Shown here piece by piece: positions 34,125 to 42,711 of a DNA stretch of 64,000 nt. Position 1 is the first letter of the stretch. The number at the start of each line of letters is the position of its first letter. Origin of the DNA: Streptomyces amritsarensis. GTDB taxonomy: Bacteria; Actinomycetota; Actinomycetes; Streptomycetales; Streptomycetaceae. The translations under genes were made by a program, and so were the position numbers. The stretch spans positions 33,481 to 97,480 of the forward strand of contig NZ_MQUR01000016.1 of assembly GCF_001953875.1 (NCBI RefSeq), read 5' to 3'. Under the pieces are notes generated by a model that was not told the origin of the DNA, searched no databases, and saw nothing but the letters and a program-made list of their open reading frames with translations.

Positions 34125-34912
34125 TCCTTCAGTTCGAGTACGCCGCGGACGCCGCCGGCCGGGCCGGGAGGCCCGCCGCCGAGCTGTGCATCGTCGGCTA
34201 TTCGACCGTCGAAGAAGCTGATGACGCGGTCGGCGGCGCTGGCCATCCGGGCGTCGTGCGTGACCATCATGATCGTCTGGCCGCGCTGGTGGAACCGGGT
34301 GAGCAGCCGCAGCACCTCGCGGGTGCCCTTGCTGTCGAGGCTGCCGGCGGGTTCGTCGGCGAGCAGCAGCCGCGGGTGGTTGACCAGGGCGCGGGCGAGC
34401 GCGACCCGCTGCTGTTCGCCGCCGGACAGCTCGCCGGGCATGGACCGCTCGCGCCCTTCGAGTCCGAGTTCGGCGAGCAGTTCGGCGCGGGAGTCGCGGG
34501 CCGCCTTCGGGGAGACGCCGGCGAGGAGGGCGGGCAGTTCGACGTTGTCGGCGACGGTGAGGTTGGAGACGAGGTTGAAGAACTGGAAGACGACGCCGAT
34601 GCTGCGGCGCCGCAGCACGGCCCAGCGGGCCTCGCGGTACGCGTCGACCCGTTCCCCGTCGAGCCACAGCTTGCCGCCGTCGGGCCGCTGGAGGCCGCCG
34701 ATCAGGTGCAGCAGCGTGGACTTGCCGGCTCCGGACGGTCCGGTGACGGCGACGAACTCGCCGGGCTGGACGGACAGGTCCACGCCCCGGACGGCGGGCA
34801 CCGGCGCGCCTTCGCCGTGGTGCGTCTTGGTCAGTCCCTCGGCGCGGACGATGGGCACGGCGGGGCGGGCGGCGGGTGGCACGGCTGGAGCGGCGGTGGC
34901 GTCGGCGCTCAT
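34121..34912 (-). CDS. ABC transporter ATP-binding protein, LolD/MacB type
   Basis: A 263-aa ATPase with Walker A GPSGAGKST, Q-loop VVFQFFNLVSNL, signature LSGGEQQRVALARA, Walker B LLLADEPAGSLD and switch His in MMVTHDARM. It pairs with the FtsX-like permease downstream and is preceded by a PadR regulator whose stop overlaps its ATG (ATGA at 34909-34912). The coupled padR-ATPase-permease order suggests that the regulator senses a drug or lipid substrate of the exporter. Confidence 0.94.
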   Translation of the reverse strand: MSADATAAPAVPPAARPAVPIVRAEGLTKTHHGEGAPVPAVRGVDLSVQPGEFVAVTGPSGAGKSTLLHLIGGLQRPDGGKLWLDGERVDAYREARWAVLRRRSIGVVFQFFNLVSNLTVADNVELPALLAGVSPKAARDSRAELLAELGLEGRERSMPGELSGGEQQRVALARALVNHPRLLLADEPAGSLDSKGTREVLRLLTRFHQRGQTIMMVTHDARMASAADRVISFFDGRIADDAQLGGGPPGPAGGVRGVLELKE

Positions 34913-35415
34913 TCCAGCTCCTCCTGACAGCGTTCCAGCCAGTCGAGGTCGGCCTGCAGGTGCAGCATGGCGCCCTCGATCAGCAGTTGGGAGATCTTGT
35001 TGTCGCGGTCTTCGGCAGCGGCCAGCTTCGACAGGTCCCGCATGGTGTTGAGGTACTGGCGCCGCTGTTTGTTGATCAGGGCGATCGGGTCGGCCAGACC
35101 CGACTGCGGTGCGAGCGCCAGTTTCATGAAGAACTCGTCCCGTACCCGGGGTTCCTCGGCTGTTTCCTCGAACCACGCCGTGACGGCTTCGCGCCCGGCG
35201 TCCGTCAGTTTGTATGTGCGTTTGTTGGGGCGGCCCGACTGTTCGACGTCCTCGCCCTCGATCAGGCCGCTCTTCTCGAGCCGGCCGAGGGTGACGTAGA
35301 TCTGGCCGACGTTCGGCTGAGGGTACGCGGCGCCCAGGAGCTTCTCAAGGTCCTGCTTGAGCTCGTAACCGTGCGCAGGGCTACGGGTGAGGAGCGCAAG
35401 GAGCGCCAGCCGCAC
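34909..35415 (-). CDS. PadR-family transcriptional regulator
   Basis: A 168-aa regulator. The winged HTH reads LALLALLTRSPAHGYELKQD then VGQIYVTLGRLEKSGLIEG and KRTYKLTDAGREAV; the C-terminal helices (AEDRDNKISQLLIEGAML) form the dimer domain. I use the GTG at 35415 because AAGGAGGGG lies just upstream; a TTG ten codons earlier (35445) lacks that. First gene of the coupled operon with an ABC exporter, presumably its autorepressor. Confidence 0.9.
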   Translation of the reverse strand: MRLALLALLTRSPAHGYELKQDLEKLLGAAYPQPNVGQIYVTLGRLEKSGLIEGEDVEQSGRPNKRTYKLTDAGREAVTAWFEETAEEPRVRDEFFMKLALAPQSGLADPIALINKQRRQYLNTMRDLSKLAAAEDRDNKISQLLIEGAMLHLQADLDWLERCQEELE

Positions 35416-35582
35416 TCGCCCCCCCTCCTTCCCCTCCGTAGTCAACCGTTCACTGGCGTCCGGCCGGATGTCGCCGACGTCCGCCCCGTCTGCCTGGACG
35501 TCTAGTATCGCTCATGCCTAACGGGTATATATAGGCCACGATGGTCGGCAGTGCAGCCGGATCGTGTTTCTGGGAGGAATCT

Positions 35583-36860
35583 ATGCGGTGGATGCGTGCC
35601 GCGGGTAGAGCTCTCCTGGTGGTGGCGGTCGTGCTGGCGGGGTATGCCGGTCTCGGCGTGCGTCCCGACGCGGGCGCCGCGGCCTCCGACGCCCGCGGCC
35701 CCCTGACCCTCGTGACGGCGGGTGATCTGACCGACTACCTCGGTCCGCTCCTCGACGACTGGAACGCGAGCCGTCCCGACGAGCGGGTGACGCTCGTCGA
35801 GCTGCCCGACTCGGCCGACGAGACCCGGGCCCAGATGATCAGCGAACTGAGATCGGGCCGCGACCGGTTCGACGTGCTGAACATCGACGTCGCCTGGACG
35901 TCCGAGTTCGCGGCCGCCGGATGGATCGCGCCACTCGACCGGCGCCGGTTCCCGCTGGACGCCTTCCTGCGGCCGGTCGTGGACACGGCGACCTTCGAAG
36001 GACGGCTGTACGCGGTCCCGTACGTCACGAACGCCGGCCTGCTGTACTACCGCAAGGACGTCCTGGACCTGGCGGGCGAGCAGCCGCCGCGGACCTGGTC
36101 CGAACTGGCCCGTCAGGCGCGTACGGTCGCCCCGCGGCACGGGCTGGACGGCTACGCCGGGCAGTTCCTCCCGTACGAGGGGCTCACCGTCAACGTCACC
36201 GAGGCCGTGCACTCGGCGGGCGGTTCGATCCTGCGCGACGACGGCGCCCGCGTCACCGTGGACTCCGACGGCGCGCGGGCCGGGCTGCGGTTCCTCGCGG
36301 ACGGGGTGCGGGAGGGCTGGATCTCCCGCGAGGCCCTCGGCTACAAGGAGGAGGAGTCCCGCAAGGCGTTCCAGGACGGCCGACTGCTGTTCCTGCGGAA
36401 CTGGCCCTACGTGTACGCGGACGCGAGCGCGGCGGGGTCGAAGGTCGCGGGCCGGTTCGGTGCCGTACCGCTGCCGGGCGCCGACGGGCCCGGCACCAGT
36501 GTGCTGGGCGGATCCAACCTCGCCGTCAGCCGCCATGCGCGGCATCCCGCTTCGGCGGCCGACCTGATCTCCTACCTCACCAGTGAACGGGTGCAGCGGC
36601 GGGTCCTCACCGAGGGCTCGCTGCCACCGGTGCGCGCCGCACTGTACGAGGATCCCGAGCTGGTGCGTGCGTATCCGTACCTGCCGACCCTGCGCGAGAG
36701 CGTGCTGTCGGCGGTGCCGCGCCCCAAGAGCCCGCGCTACGACCAGGTGAGCCTCGCCGTCCAGGCCGTGGGCCAGGACGTGATGGCGTTGCGCCAGACG
36801 CCCGAGGAGGCGGTGGCGCGGCTGACGCGCGAGCTCGGGACCATTTCCCGTACGGGCTGA
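35583..36860 (+). CDS. Extracellular sugar-binding protein of an ABC transporter
   Basis: A 425-aa secreted protein with a signal peptide (ALLVVAVVLAGYAGLGVRPD) but no lipobox Cys, so it would be released or held otherwise. The mature part is a family-1 extracellular solute-binding protein: LTLVTAGDLTDYLGPLLDDW, FDVLNIDVAWTSEFAAAGWI, NAGLLYYRKDVLD and NWPYVYADASAAG are typical. GGGAGGAAT precedes the ATG. It has no permease genes of its own next to it; the second binding protein and permeases begin at 38922. Confidence 0.88.
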   Translation: MRWMRAAGRALLVVAVVLAGYAGLGVRPDAGAAASDARGPLTLVTAGDLTDYLGPLLDDWNASRPDERVTLVELPDSADETRAQMISELRSGRDRFDVLNIDVAWTSEFAAAGWIAPLDRRRFPLDAFLRPVVDTATFEGRLYAVPYVTNAGLLYYRKDVLDLAGEQPPRTWSELARQARTVAPRHGLDGYAGQFLPYEGLTVNVTEAVHSAGGSILRDDGARVTVDSDGARAGLRFLADGVREGWISREALGYKEEESRKAFQDGRLLFLRNWPYVYADASAAGSKVAGRFGAVPLPGADGPGTSVLGGSNLAVSRHARHPASAADLISYLTSERVQRRVLTEGSLPPVRAALYEDPELVRAYPYLPTLRESVLSAVPRPKSPRYDQVSLAVQAVGQDVMALRQTPEEAVARLTRELGTISRTG

Positions 36861-36903
36861 TCGCACTTCTCCACCTCGCACTTCTGCACCTCCCCGAGGG
36901 CTC

Positions 36904-36922
36904 CTACTTACATGTTAAGTAG
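36904..36922. promoter_or_regulatory. Palindrome upstream of the GH13 operon
   Basis: CTACTTACATGTTAAGTAG has 7-bp arms CTACTTA/TAAGTAG around CATGT. The half site CTACTTAACATG recurs at 37014-37025, suggesting one regulator binds both. Confidence 0.65.
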
Positions 36923-36993
36923 AAGCCCTCTTTCGCGCACCCGGTCATTGGCGGACAAACCACCCCAGCTTTCGCCTGTTTCTGGACACATCG

Positions 36994-37035
36994 TTGACAC
37001 CTTCCGGTCGCCGCTACTTAACATGCATGCATAAC
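36994..37035 (+). promoter_or_regulatory. Promoter with overlapping operator
   Basis: TTGACA at 36994-36999 is a consensus -35. The following 15-20 nt contain TACTTA/TTAACA as weak -10 candidates, within a second operator-like sequence CTACTTAACATGCATGCATAAC. Overlap suggests sugar-dependent repression of the GH13 and transporter genes. Confidence 0.5.
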
Positions 37036-37085
37036 AGCGCACCTGATCCAGGGCGCTCTCGCATTCAGAGACAGGTCGACGCGAG

Positions 37086-38789
37086 ATGCTCAGCACCCTT
37101 CCGGCCGGTACCGGTCACCCCTCCCGCAGCGCCGCCCCTTCCGCCCCCTGGTGGCGCGACGCGGTGATCTACCAGGTCTACGTCCGCAGCTTCCTCGACA
37201 GCACCGGGGACGGCGTGGGCGACCTCGCCGGCGTACGCGCCGGGCTCCCCTACCTCAGGAAGCTCGGTGTCGACGGCATCTGGCTCAGCCCCTTCTACCC
37301 GTCGCCGCAGCACGACCACGGCTACGACGTGGCCGACTACTGCGGTGTCGACCCGGTCTACGGCGACCTCGCCGAGTTCGACCGGCTGGTGGCCGACGCC
37401 CACCGGCTCGGCCTCAGGCTGCTGCTCGACATCGTCCCCAACCACTGCTCCAGCGAGCACCCGTGGTTCCGCGAAGCGCTCGCCGCGGCGCCGGGCAGCG
37501 CGGCCCGCTCCCGCTTCCACTTCGCTCCGGGGCGCGGCCCGGAGGGCGAGGAGCCGCCCAACAACTGGCGCGCCATGTTCGGCGGCCCGGCCTGGAGCCG
37601 GACCACGGCGGCCGACGGCACTCCCGGGGAGTGGTACCTGCACCTGTTCACGCCCGAGCAGCCGGACCTGAACTGGCGCGACCCGGTCGTGGGCGACGAC
37701 TTCGAGCGCGTGCTGCGCTTCTGGCTGGACCGGGGCGTCGACGGGTTCCGCATCGACGTCGCCGCCGGCCTCTTCAAGCACCCCGAGCTGCCCGACTCGG
37801 ACGACCCCGGAGCGGACGAGCGGGCCCGCGACGCCGTCAACCAGCTGGCCTGGAACCAGCCCGAGGTGCACGGCGTGTGGCGCCGCTGGCGCTCGGTCTG
37901 CGAGGAGTACACCGCCCGGGACGGTCACGAGCGGCTGCTGGTCGGCGAGGTGTCCGTACCCACCGCGCGCGAGCACGCCGAGTACGTCCGCCCCGACGAA
38001 CTGCACCAGGCGTTCTTCTTCGACCTGCTCAGCGCCCCCTGGGACGCCGGCGCCTTCCGCGCGACGATCACCGAGGCGATACGCGACATCGCCGGTACCG
38101 GCTCCACCGTGACCTGGGTCCTCAACAACCACGACCAGGTCCGCACGGTCACCCGCTACGCGGGCGAGCCCGGCGTCGAGGGCAGCGGACTGGGAGCGGC
38201 CCGCGCCCGCGCCGCCGCCCTGCTCATGCTCGCCCTGCCCGGCGCCGCCTACGTGTACCAGGGCGAGGAGCTCGGCCTGCCCGAGGTCCTCGACCTGCCC
38301 GACGAGGTCCTCACCGACCCGATCTTCCGCCGTACCGGCAGCCGCAAGCACGTACGGGACGGCTGCCGCGTGCCCCTGCCCTGGTCCGGGCACGCCTCCC
38401 CCTTCGGCTTCAGCCAGGAGACCGCCGGCGTCAAGCCGTGGCTCCCGCAGCCCGAGTGGTTCGCCGAGCACGCCACCGACCGCGCCCTGGCCGACACCCG
38501 CTCCTTCTGGCACCTCTACCGCGACGGCCTCCAGCTGCGCCGCACCCTGCCGCAGCTCGGCGAGGGCCCCCTGCGCTGGCTGGACGCGCCCGCGCAGGTA
38601 CTGGCCATCGCCCGCGGCGAGGGCCTGGTCTGCGCCGTCAACTTCGGCACGGAGCCGGTGCCCGCACCGGTCGCCGGTACGCCGCTGCTCGCCAGCGGGC
38701 CCTGTCCCGACGGGGTGCTCCCCGCCGCGACCGCGGCCTGGTGGGCGGGCGAACTCCCGGCCCCCGGCCCGGCGGCCCCGCAGCCGTAG
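37086..38789 (+). CDS. GH13 alpha-glucosidase / oligo-glucosidase
   Basis: A 567-aa cytoplasmic GH13 hydrolase. The conserved regions are DIVPNHCSSEHPWF (region I), DGFRIDVAAG (nucleophile Asp ~224), LVGEVS (acid/base Glu ~287) and NNHDQVRTVTRY (third Asp ~348). The N-terminal WWRDAVIYQVYVRSFLDSTG is typical of oligo-1,6-/alpha-1,4-glucosidases. It heads a transporter operon and would split imported maltose- or isomaltose-type sugars. The ribosome binding site is weak (GCGAG). Confidence 0.92.
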   Translation: MLSTLPAGTGHPSRSAAPSAPWWRDAVIYQVYVRSFLDSTGDGVGDLAGVRAGLPYLRKLGVDGIWLSPFYPSPQHDHGYDVADYCGVDPVYGDLAEFDRLVADAHRLGLRLLLDIVPNHCSSEHPWFREALAAAPGSAARSRFHFAPGRGPEGEEPPNNWRAMFGGPAWSRTTAADGTPGEWYLHLFTPEQPDLNWRDPVVGDDFERVLRFWLDRGVDGFRIDVAAGLFKHPELPDSDDPGADERARDAVNQLAWNQPEVHGVWRRWRSVCEEYTARDGHERLLVGEVSVPTAREHAEYVRPDELHQAFFFDLLSAPWDAGAFRATITEAIRDIAGTGSTVTWVLNNHDQVRTVTRYAGEPGVEGSGLGAARARAAALLMLALPGAAYVYQGEELGLPEVLDLPDEVLTDPIFRRTGSRKHVRDGCRVPLPWSGHASPFGFSQETAGVKPWLPQPEWFAEHATDRALADTRSFWHLYRDGLQLRRTLPQLGEGPLRWLDAPAQVLAIARGEGLVCAVNFGTEPVPAPVAGTPLLASGPCPDGVLPAATAAWWAGELPAPGPAAPQP

Positions 38790-38921
38790 CCCGCCGGCCG
38801 GCGTAACCCCCGCAGCCCTGGCCACCTCAGCCGCACCCGGCGGCGACCACCCCTCCGCCCTCTCACCCCGCAGACCCCGAGCAGCTCCTCCCCACCCAGG
38901 ACCTCCCCGAAAGGACCCGTC

Positions 38922-40253
38922 ATGCGACGACCCGGCAAGACGACCCGACGCAGCGCCGCCACCACCACCGCGGCCCTCGCCCTCGCCCTCGGCGCCACCG
39001 CCTGTGGCGGCGCCACCGGACCCGCGAGCGGTGGCGGGCTCAGCGGCCAGACCGTCACCGTGGCGGGCGTCTGGACCGGCGCCGAACAGGAGAGCTTCAA
39101 GAAGGTCCTCGACGCCTTCACCCAGAAGACCGGCGCCAAGACTGTCTTCGTGCCCTCCGGGGACAACGTCTCCACCTTCGTCGGAAGCAAGATCGAAGGC
39201 GGCAACGCGCCCGACGTGGTCATGGTCCCGCAGGTGGGCGTGCTCCAGCAGTTCGCGAAGGAGGGCTGGCTCCGGCCGCTGTCCGAGCAGACGGCCCAGA
39301 CCGCCGGGTCCACCCTCGCGCCCGTGTGGAAGAACTACGGCACGGTCGACGGCACCTACTACGGGCTCTACTTCAAGGCCGCCCACAAGTCGACGGTCTG
39401 GTACGCACCCGAGGCCTTCGCCCAGGCCGGCGTCGCCGAGCCCAAGAGCTACAGCGACATGCTGAAGACCGGCCGCACCCTCGCGGACTCCGGCCGCCCG
39501 GCCTTCGCCATAGCCGGCGAGGACGGCTGGACCCTCACCGACTGGTTCGAGAACATCTACCTCTCCCAGGCCGGACCGGAGAAGTACGACCAGCTCGCCC
39601 AGCACAAGCTGAAGTGGACCGACGAGAGCGTCGTGCGTGCCCTGACCACCCTCGGGGAGCTGTTCAAGGACAAGCAGCTCGTCGCCGGCGGCGCCCAGGC
39701 GGCACTGGGCACCGACTTCCCCACCTCGGTCGCGCAGGTCTTCGGCCCGGAGCCCAAGGCGGGCATGGTCTACGAGGGCGACTTCGTCGGCGGTGTCGCC
39801 AAGGGGCAGTTCGGCAAGAAGCTCGGGCAGGACGCCAAGTTCTTCCCGTTCCCCTCGGTCGACGGCGGCCGGGCTCCGGTCGTCAGCGGCGGTGACGCGG
39901 CGGTCGTCCTGAAGGACGGCAAGAACGGCCAGGCCGGCATGAAGCTGGTCGAGTTCCTGGCAAGTGCCGAAGCCGCCGAGGTCTGGGCCGGCTCGGGCGG
40001 CTTCCTGTCCCCGAACAACGAGGTCGACTTCGCCAAGTACAGCGACGACACCACGCGCAGCACCGCCAACTCGCTCATCGCGGCGGGCAACTCGATCCGC
40101 TTCGACATGTCGGACCAGGCCCCGGCCGCGTTCGGCGGCACGAAGGGCGCGGGCGAGTGGAAGCTCCTCCAGGACTTCCTGCGCGACCCCTCCGACCCGC
40201 AGGGCACCGCCGCGAAGCTCGAGGCCGAGGCCGCCAAGGCCTACGGGAACTGA
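38922..40253 (+). CDS. Sugar ABC transporter lipoprotein, solute-binding
   Basis: A 443-aa lipoprotein; the lipobox is ATACG near residue 28. Family-1 binding features include FVPSGDNVSTFVGSKIEGGN, APDVVMVPQVGVLQQFAKEG and the tip-tyrosine/tryptophan-rich regions. GAAAGGA lies before the ATG. It is followed within 10 bp by two permease genes, and preceded by a GH13 hydrolase, so the ligand is probably an alpha-glucoside. No ATPase gene is present; in Streptomyces such systems often share the MsiK ATPase. Confidence 0.92.
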   Translation: MRRPGKTTRRSAATTTAALALALGATACGGATGPASGGGLSGQTVTVAGVWTGAEQESFKKVLDAFTQKTGAKTVFVPSGDNVSTFVGSKIEGGNAPDVVMVPQVGVLQQFAKEGWLRPLSEQTAQTAGSTLAPVWKNYGTVDGTYYGLYFKAAHKSTVWYAPEAFAQAGVAEPKSYSDMLKTGRTLADSGRPAFAIAGEDGWTLTDWFENIYLSQAGPEKYDQLAQHKLKWTDESVVRALTTLGELFKDKQLVAGGAQAALGTDFPTSVAQVFGPEPKAGMVYEGDFVGGVAKGQFGKKLGQDAKFFPFPSVDGGRAPVVSGGDAAVVLKDGKNGQAGMKLVEFLASAEAAEVWAGSGGFLSPNNEVDFAKYSDDTTRSTANSLIAAGNSIRFDMSDQAPAAFGGTKGAGEWKLLQDFLRDPSDPQGTAAKLEAEAAKAYGN

Positions 40254-40263
40254 GGCCACCGCC

Positions 40264-41643
40264 ATGGCTGACACCATGACCGACCGCCCCGCCACCGGCC
40301 GCCCCTCGACCGGCCGCCCCGCGGTCGACGGGCGGCGCCGGGCCCAGCGCAGGAAGCGCCGCCTCGCGGTGGTCTTCGTCCTGCCGGCCCTGCTGCTGCT
40401 GGGCGCGCTGGTGGTCTATCCCGTCCTCTTCTCCTTCGGCCGCAGCCTCTTCGACGCCGACGGCGACCGGTTCGTCGGAGCCGCCAACTACGCGGCGATC
40501 GTGCAGGACCCGGCCACCCTCAAGGCGATCCGCAACAGCGCCGTCTGGGTCGTCGTCGCCCCCACCCTGCTCACCGGACTCGGGCTGATGCTCGCCGTGC
40601 TCACCGAGAAGGTGCGCTGGGCGACCGCGTTCAAGCTGGTGCTCTTCCTGCCGATGGCCGTGTCGTTCCTCGCGGCGGGCATCATCTTCCGGCTCGCCTA
40701 CGAACAGGACCCGGACCGGGGCGTGCTCAACGCCGCCGCCGTCGCCGTCCACGACGGCTTCGACGACGCCGCCGCCTACCCCACGGCCCGGGCCCGGGAG
40801 GGCCACGGCCTGACGGGCGGGGCGGGCGGACCGTACAGCACCGCGGCGACCGTACGGCCCGGGAGCTCGATCGGCCTCGGATTCATCGGGGTCGCTCCCG
40901 AAGCGATGCCGGCCGGCGCGAAGGCCGCGGCCGATCCTGCCGCCCCGGCGGGCGCCGCGCCCGGCGCGGACGCGATCGGGGGCGTCGTCTACCTCGACTT
41001 CGCCCCCGGCGGGGCGGGTACGCCCGGCACGGTCGACCCGGGCGAGAAGGGCCTGCCCGGCATGACGGTCGAGGCCGTACGGGACGGCGGGGTGGCCGCG
41101 ACCGCGACCACGGCCGCGGACGGCTCCTTCCGGTTCGCCGGGCTGGCCGACGGCGACTACACCGTCCGCCTGCCCGCGGCCAACTTCGAAGCCCCCTACC
41201 AGGGCGTGCACTGGCTCGGTCCGGCGCTGGTGACGCCCGCCATCATCGGCGCCTACCTGTGGGTCTGGACCGGCTTCTCGATGGTCCTGATCGGCGCCGG
41301 CCTCGCCGCCATCCCGCGCGACGCGCTGGAGGCGGCCCGTATGGACGGCGCCACCGAGGGCCAGATCTTCCGCAAGATCACCGTGCCGCTGCTCGCGCCG
41401 GTGCTCACCGTGGTCTTCGTGACCCTCGTGATCAACGTGATGAAGGTCTTCGACCTCGTGTGGATCATCGCGCCCGGACCGGTCCAGGAAGAGGCGAACG
41501 TCCTGGCCACCCGGATGTGGATGGTCTCCTTCGGCGGCGGCAACGACCAGGGCCTCGGCAGCGCGCTCAGCATGGTGCTCCTGCTGCTCGTCGTCCCGGC
41601 GATGATCTTCAACGTCCGGCGCTTCCGAAGGAGTGGAGCATGA
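40264..41643 (+). CDS. Sugar ABC permease with an inserted SdrD_B-like domain
   Basis: A 459-aa MalF-type permease. Three N-terminal helices (~35-57, 99-121, 133-153) and the C-terminal three or more with the EAA loop EAARMDGATEGQIFRKITVP are normal. Between helices ~3 and ~4 there is an extra ~165-residue region (residues ~152-319) that includes GGVVYLDFAPGG, GEKGLPGMTVEAVRDGG, ADGSFRFAGLADGDYTVRLP, the pattern of an SdrD_B/prealbumin-like beta sandwich. Its predicted side is extracellular. Overlaps the second permease by ATGA. Confidence 0.9.
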   Translation: MADTMTDRPATGRPSTGRPAVDGRRRAQRRKRRLAVVFVLPALLLLGALVVYPVLFSFGRSLFDADGDRFVGAANYAAIVQDPATLKAIRNSAVWVVVAPTLLTGLGLMLAVLTEKVRWATAFKLVLFLPMAVSFLAAGIIFRLAYEQDPDRGVLNAAAVAVHDGFDDAAAYPTARAREGHGLTGGAGGPYSTAATVRPGSSIGLGFIGVAPEAMPAGAKAAADPAAPAGAAPGADAIGGVVYLDFAPGGAGTPGTVDPGEKGLPGMTVEAVRDGGVAATATTAADGSFRFAGLADGDYTVRLPAANFEAPYQGVHWLGPALVTPAIIGAYLWVWTGFSMVLIGAGLAAIPRDALEAARMDGATEGQIFRKITVPLLAPVLTVVFVTLVINVMKVFDLVWIIAPGPVQEEANVLATRMWMVSFGGGNDQGLGSALSMVLLLLVVPAMIFNVRRFRRSGA

Positions 41644-42614
41644 GCGGCCACAGCACCGTCGAACGGCACGGCCCGTCCCGGCGGACGCCGGCGGTCCGGC
41701 CCGGCGGCCCGCCGACACCCCCGTCCCCGTCCGTATCGCCCTCCGCGCCCACGTCCGCGCCCGGACGGCGCCGGGGAAACCGGATCTCACGCCTCCTGGG
41801 CAGCTCCGCCGTCCAGGGCGTCCTGATCCTGGTCGCCCTCGTCTGGATCACACCGCTGGCAGGCCTGCTCCTGTCCTCGCTGCGCTCCGAACAGGACAGC
41901 GCCACGGACGGCTGGTGGACCGCGCTCGCCGACCCCTCGCAGCTGTCCCTGGACAACTACACGGCCCTGCTGGCCGATTCCGGCATCGGGGCGGCGTTCT
42001 GGAACACCGTCCTGATCTCCGTGCCGACCACCGTCCTGGTCGTCGGCATCGCGGCACTCGCCGGATACGCCTTCGCCTGGCTGGAATTCCCCGGCCGGGA
42101 CGGCGTCTTCCTCGTGGTCGTCGGACTTCTCGTGGTCCCGGTGCAGATCGGGCTGCTGCCGGTGGCGAAACTCTTCGGCGCGGTGGGCCTGTTCGGGACG
42201 ATCGCGGGCGTCGTCCTCTTCCACGTCGCCTACGGACTGCCGTTCGCGATCTTCCTCCTGCGCAACTACTTCGCCGAGATCCCGCGCGAGATGCTGGAGG
42301 CCGCCCGGATGGACGGCGGCAGCGAGTGGCGGATCTTCTCCCGGCTCGTGCTGCCGCTCGGCCGCCCGGCCATCGCGAGCCTGGCCATCTTCCAGTTCCT
42401 CTGGGTCTGGAACGACATGCTCGTGGCCCTGCTCTTCGCGGACACCGGGTCGCAGCCGCTCACGGTCGCGCTGCAGTCCCAGATGCGGCAGTTCGGCAGC
42501 AACATCGGCGTCCTCGCGCCGGGGGCGTTCCTGTCGCTGGTGGTCCCGCTGGTCGTCTTCTTCGCCTTCCAGCGGCACTTCGTCCAGGGCGTGATGGCCG
42601 GCTCGGTGAAATAG
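41640..42614 (+). CDS. Sugar ABC permease, MalG type
   Basis: A 324-aa permease. The first ~45 residues are a basic, Pro/Ser-rich cytoplasmic tail, followed by six membrane helices. The EAA loop is EMLEAARMDGGSEWRIFSRL. The C-terminus ends near QGVMAGSVK, standard for MalG-type proteins. ATGA overlap with the MalF-type permease gene. Completes the importer encoded from 38922. Confidence 0.93.
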   Translation: MSGHSTVERHGPSRRTPAVRPGGPPTPPSPSVSPSAPTSAPGRRRGNRISRLLGSSAVQGVLILVALVWITPLAGLLLSSLRSEQDSATDGWWTALADPSQLSLDNYTALLADSGIGAAFWNTVLISVPTTVLVVGIAALAGYAFAWLEFPGRDGVFLVVVGLLVVPVQIGLLPVAKLFGAVGLFGTIAGVVLFHVAYGLPFAIFLLRNYFAEIPREMLEAARMDGGSEWRIFSRLVLPLGRPAIASLAIFQFLWVWNDMLVALLFADTGSQPLTVALQSQMRQFGSNIGVLAPGAFLSLVVPLVVFFAFQRHFVQGVMAGSVK

Positions 42615-42642
42615 CGCCGGCCGGAGGAGCTTTCGTACGCAG

Positions 42643-42676
42643 GCCTCCGCACGGGTATCCGTACCCGTGCGGAGGC
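42643..42676 (+). terminator. Terminator of the GH13/sugar operon
   Basis: Perfect 15-bp arms GCCTCCGCACGGGTA and TACCCGTGCGGAGGC around TCCG, 29 nt after the permease stop and just before the convergent amidase gene. Confidence 0.85.
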
Positions 42677-42711
42677 GTCCGCGTGTCCACGGCCCCGCCC
42701 GCGCACGGCCG

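Noticed and set aside
32280..35051. 923-residue plus-strand frame
   Set aside because: Antisense to the ABC transporter genes, no motifs; a shadow frame.
37065..40295. 1,076-residue minus-strand open frame
   Set aside because: It lies entirely antisense to the GH13 and solute-binding genes, both of which carry catalytic or lipobox motifs. Its Gly/Val/Leu-rich composition is the usual mirror of GC-rich coding DNA.
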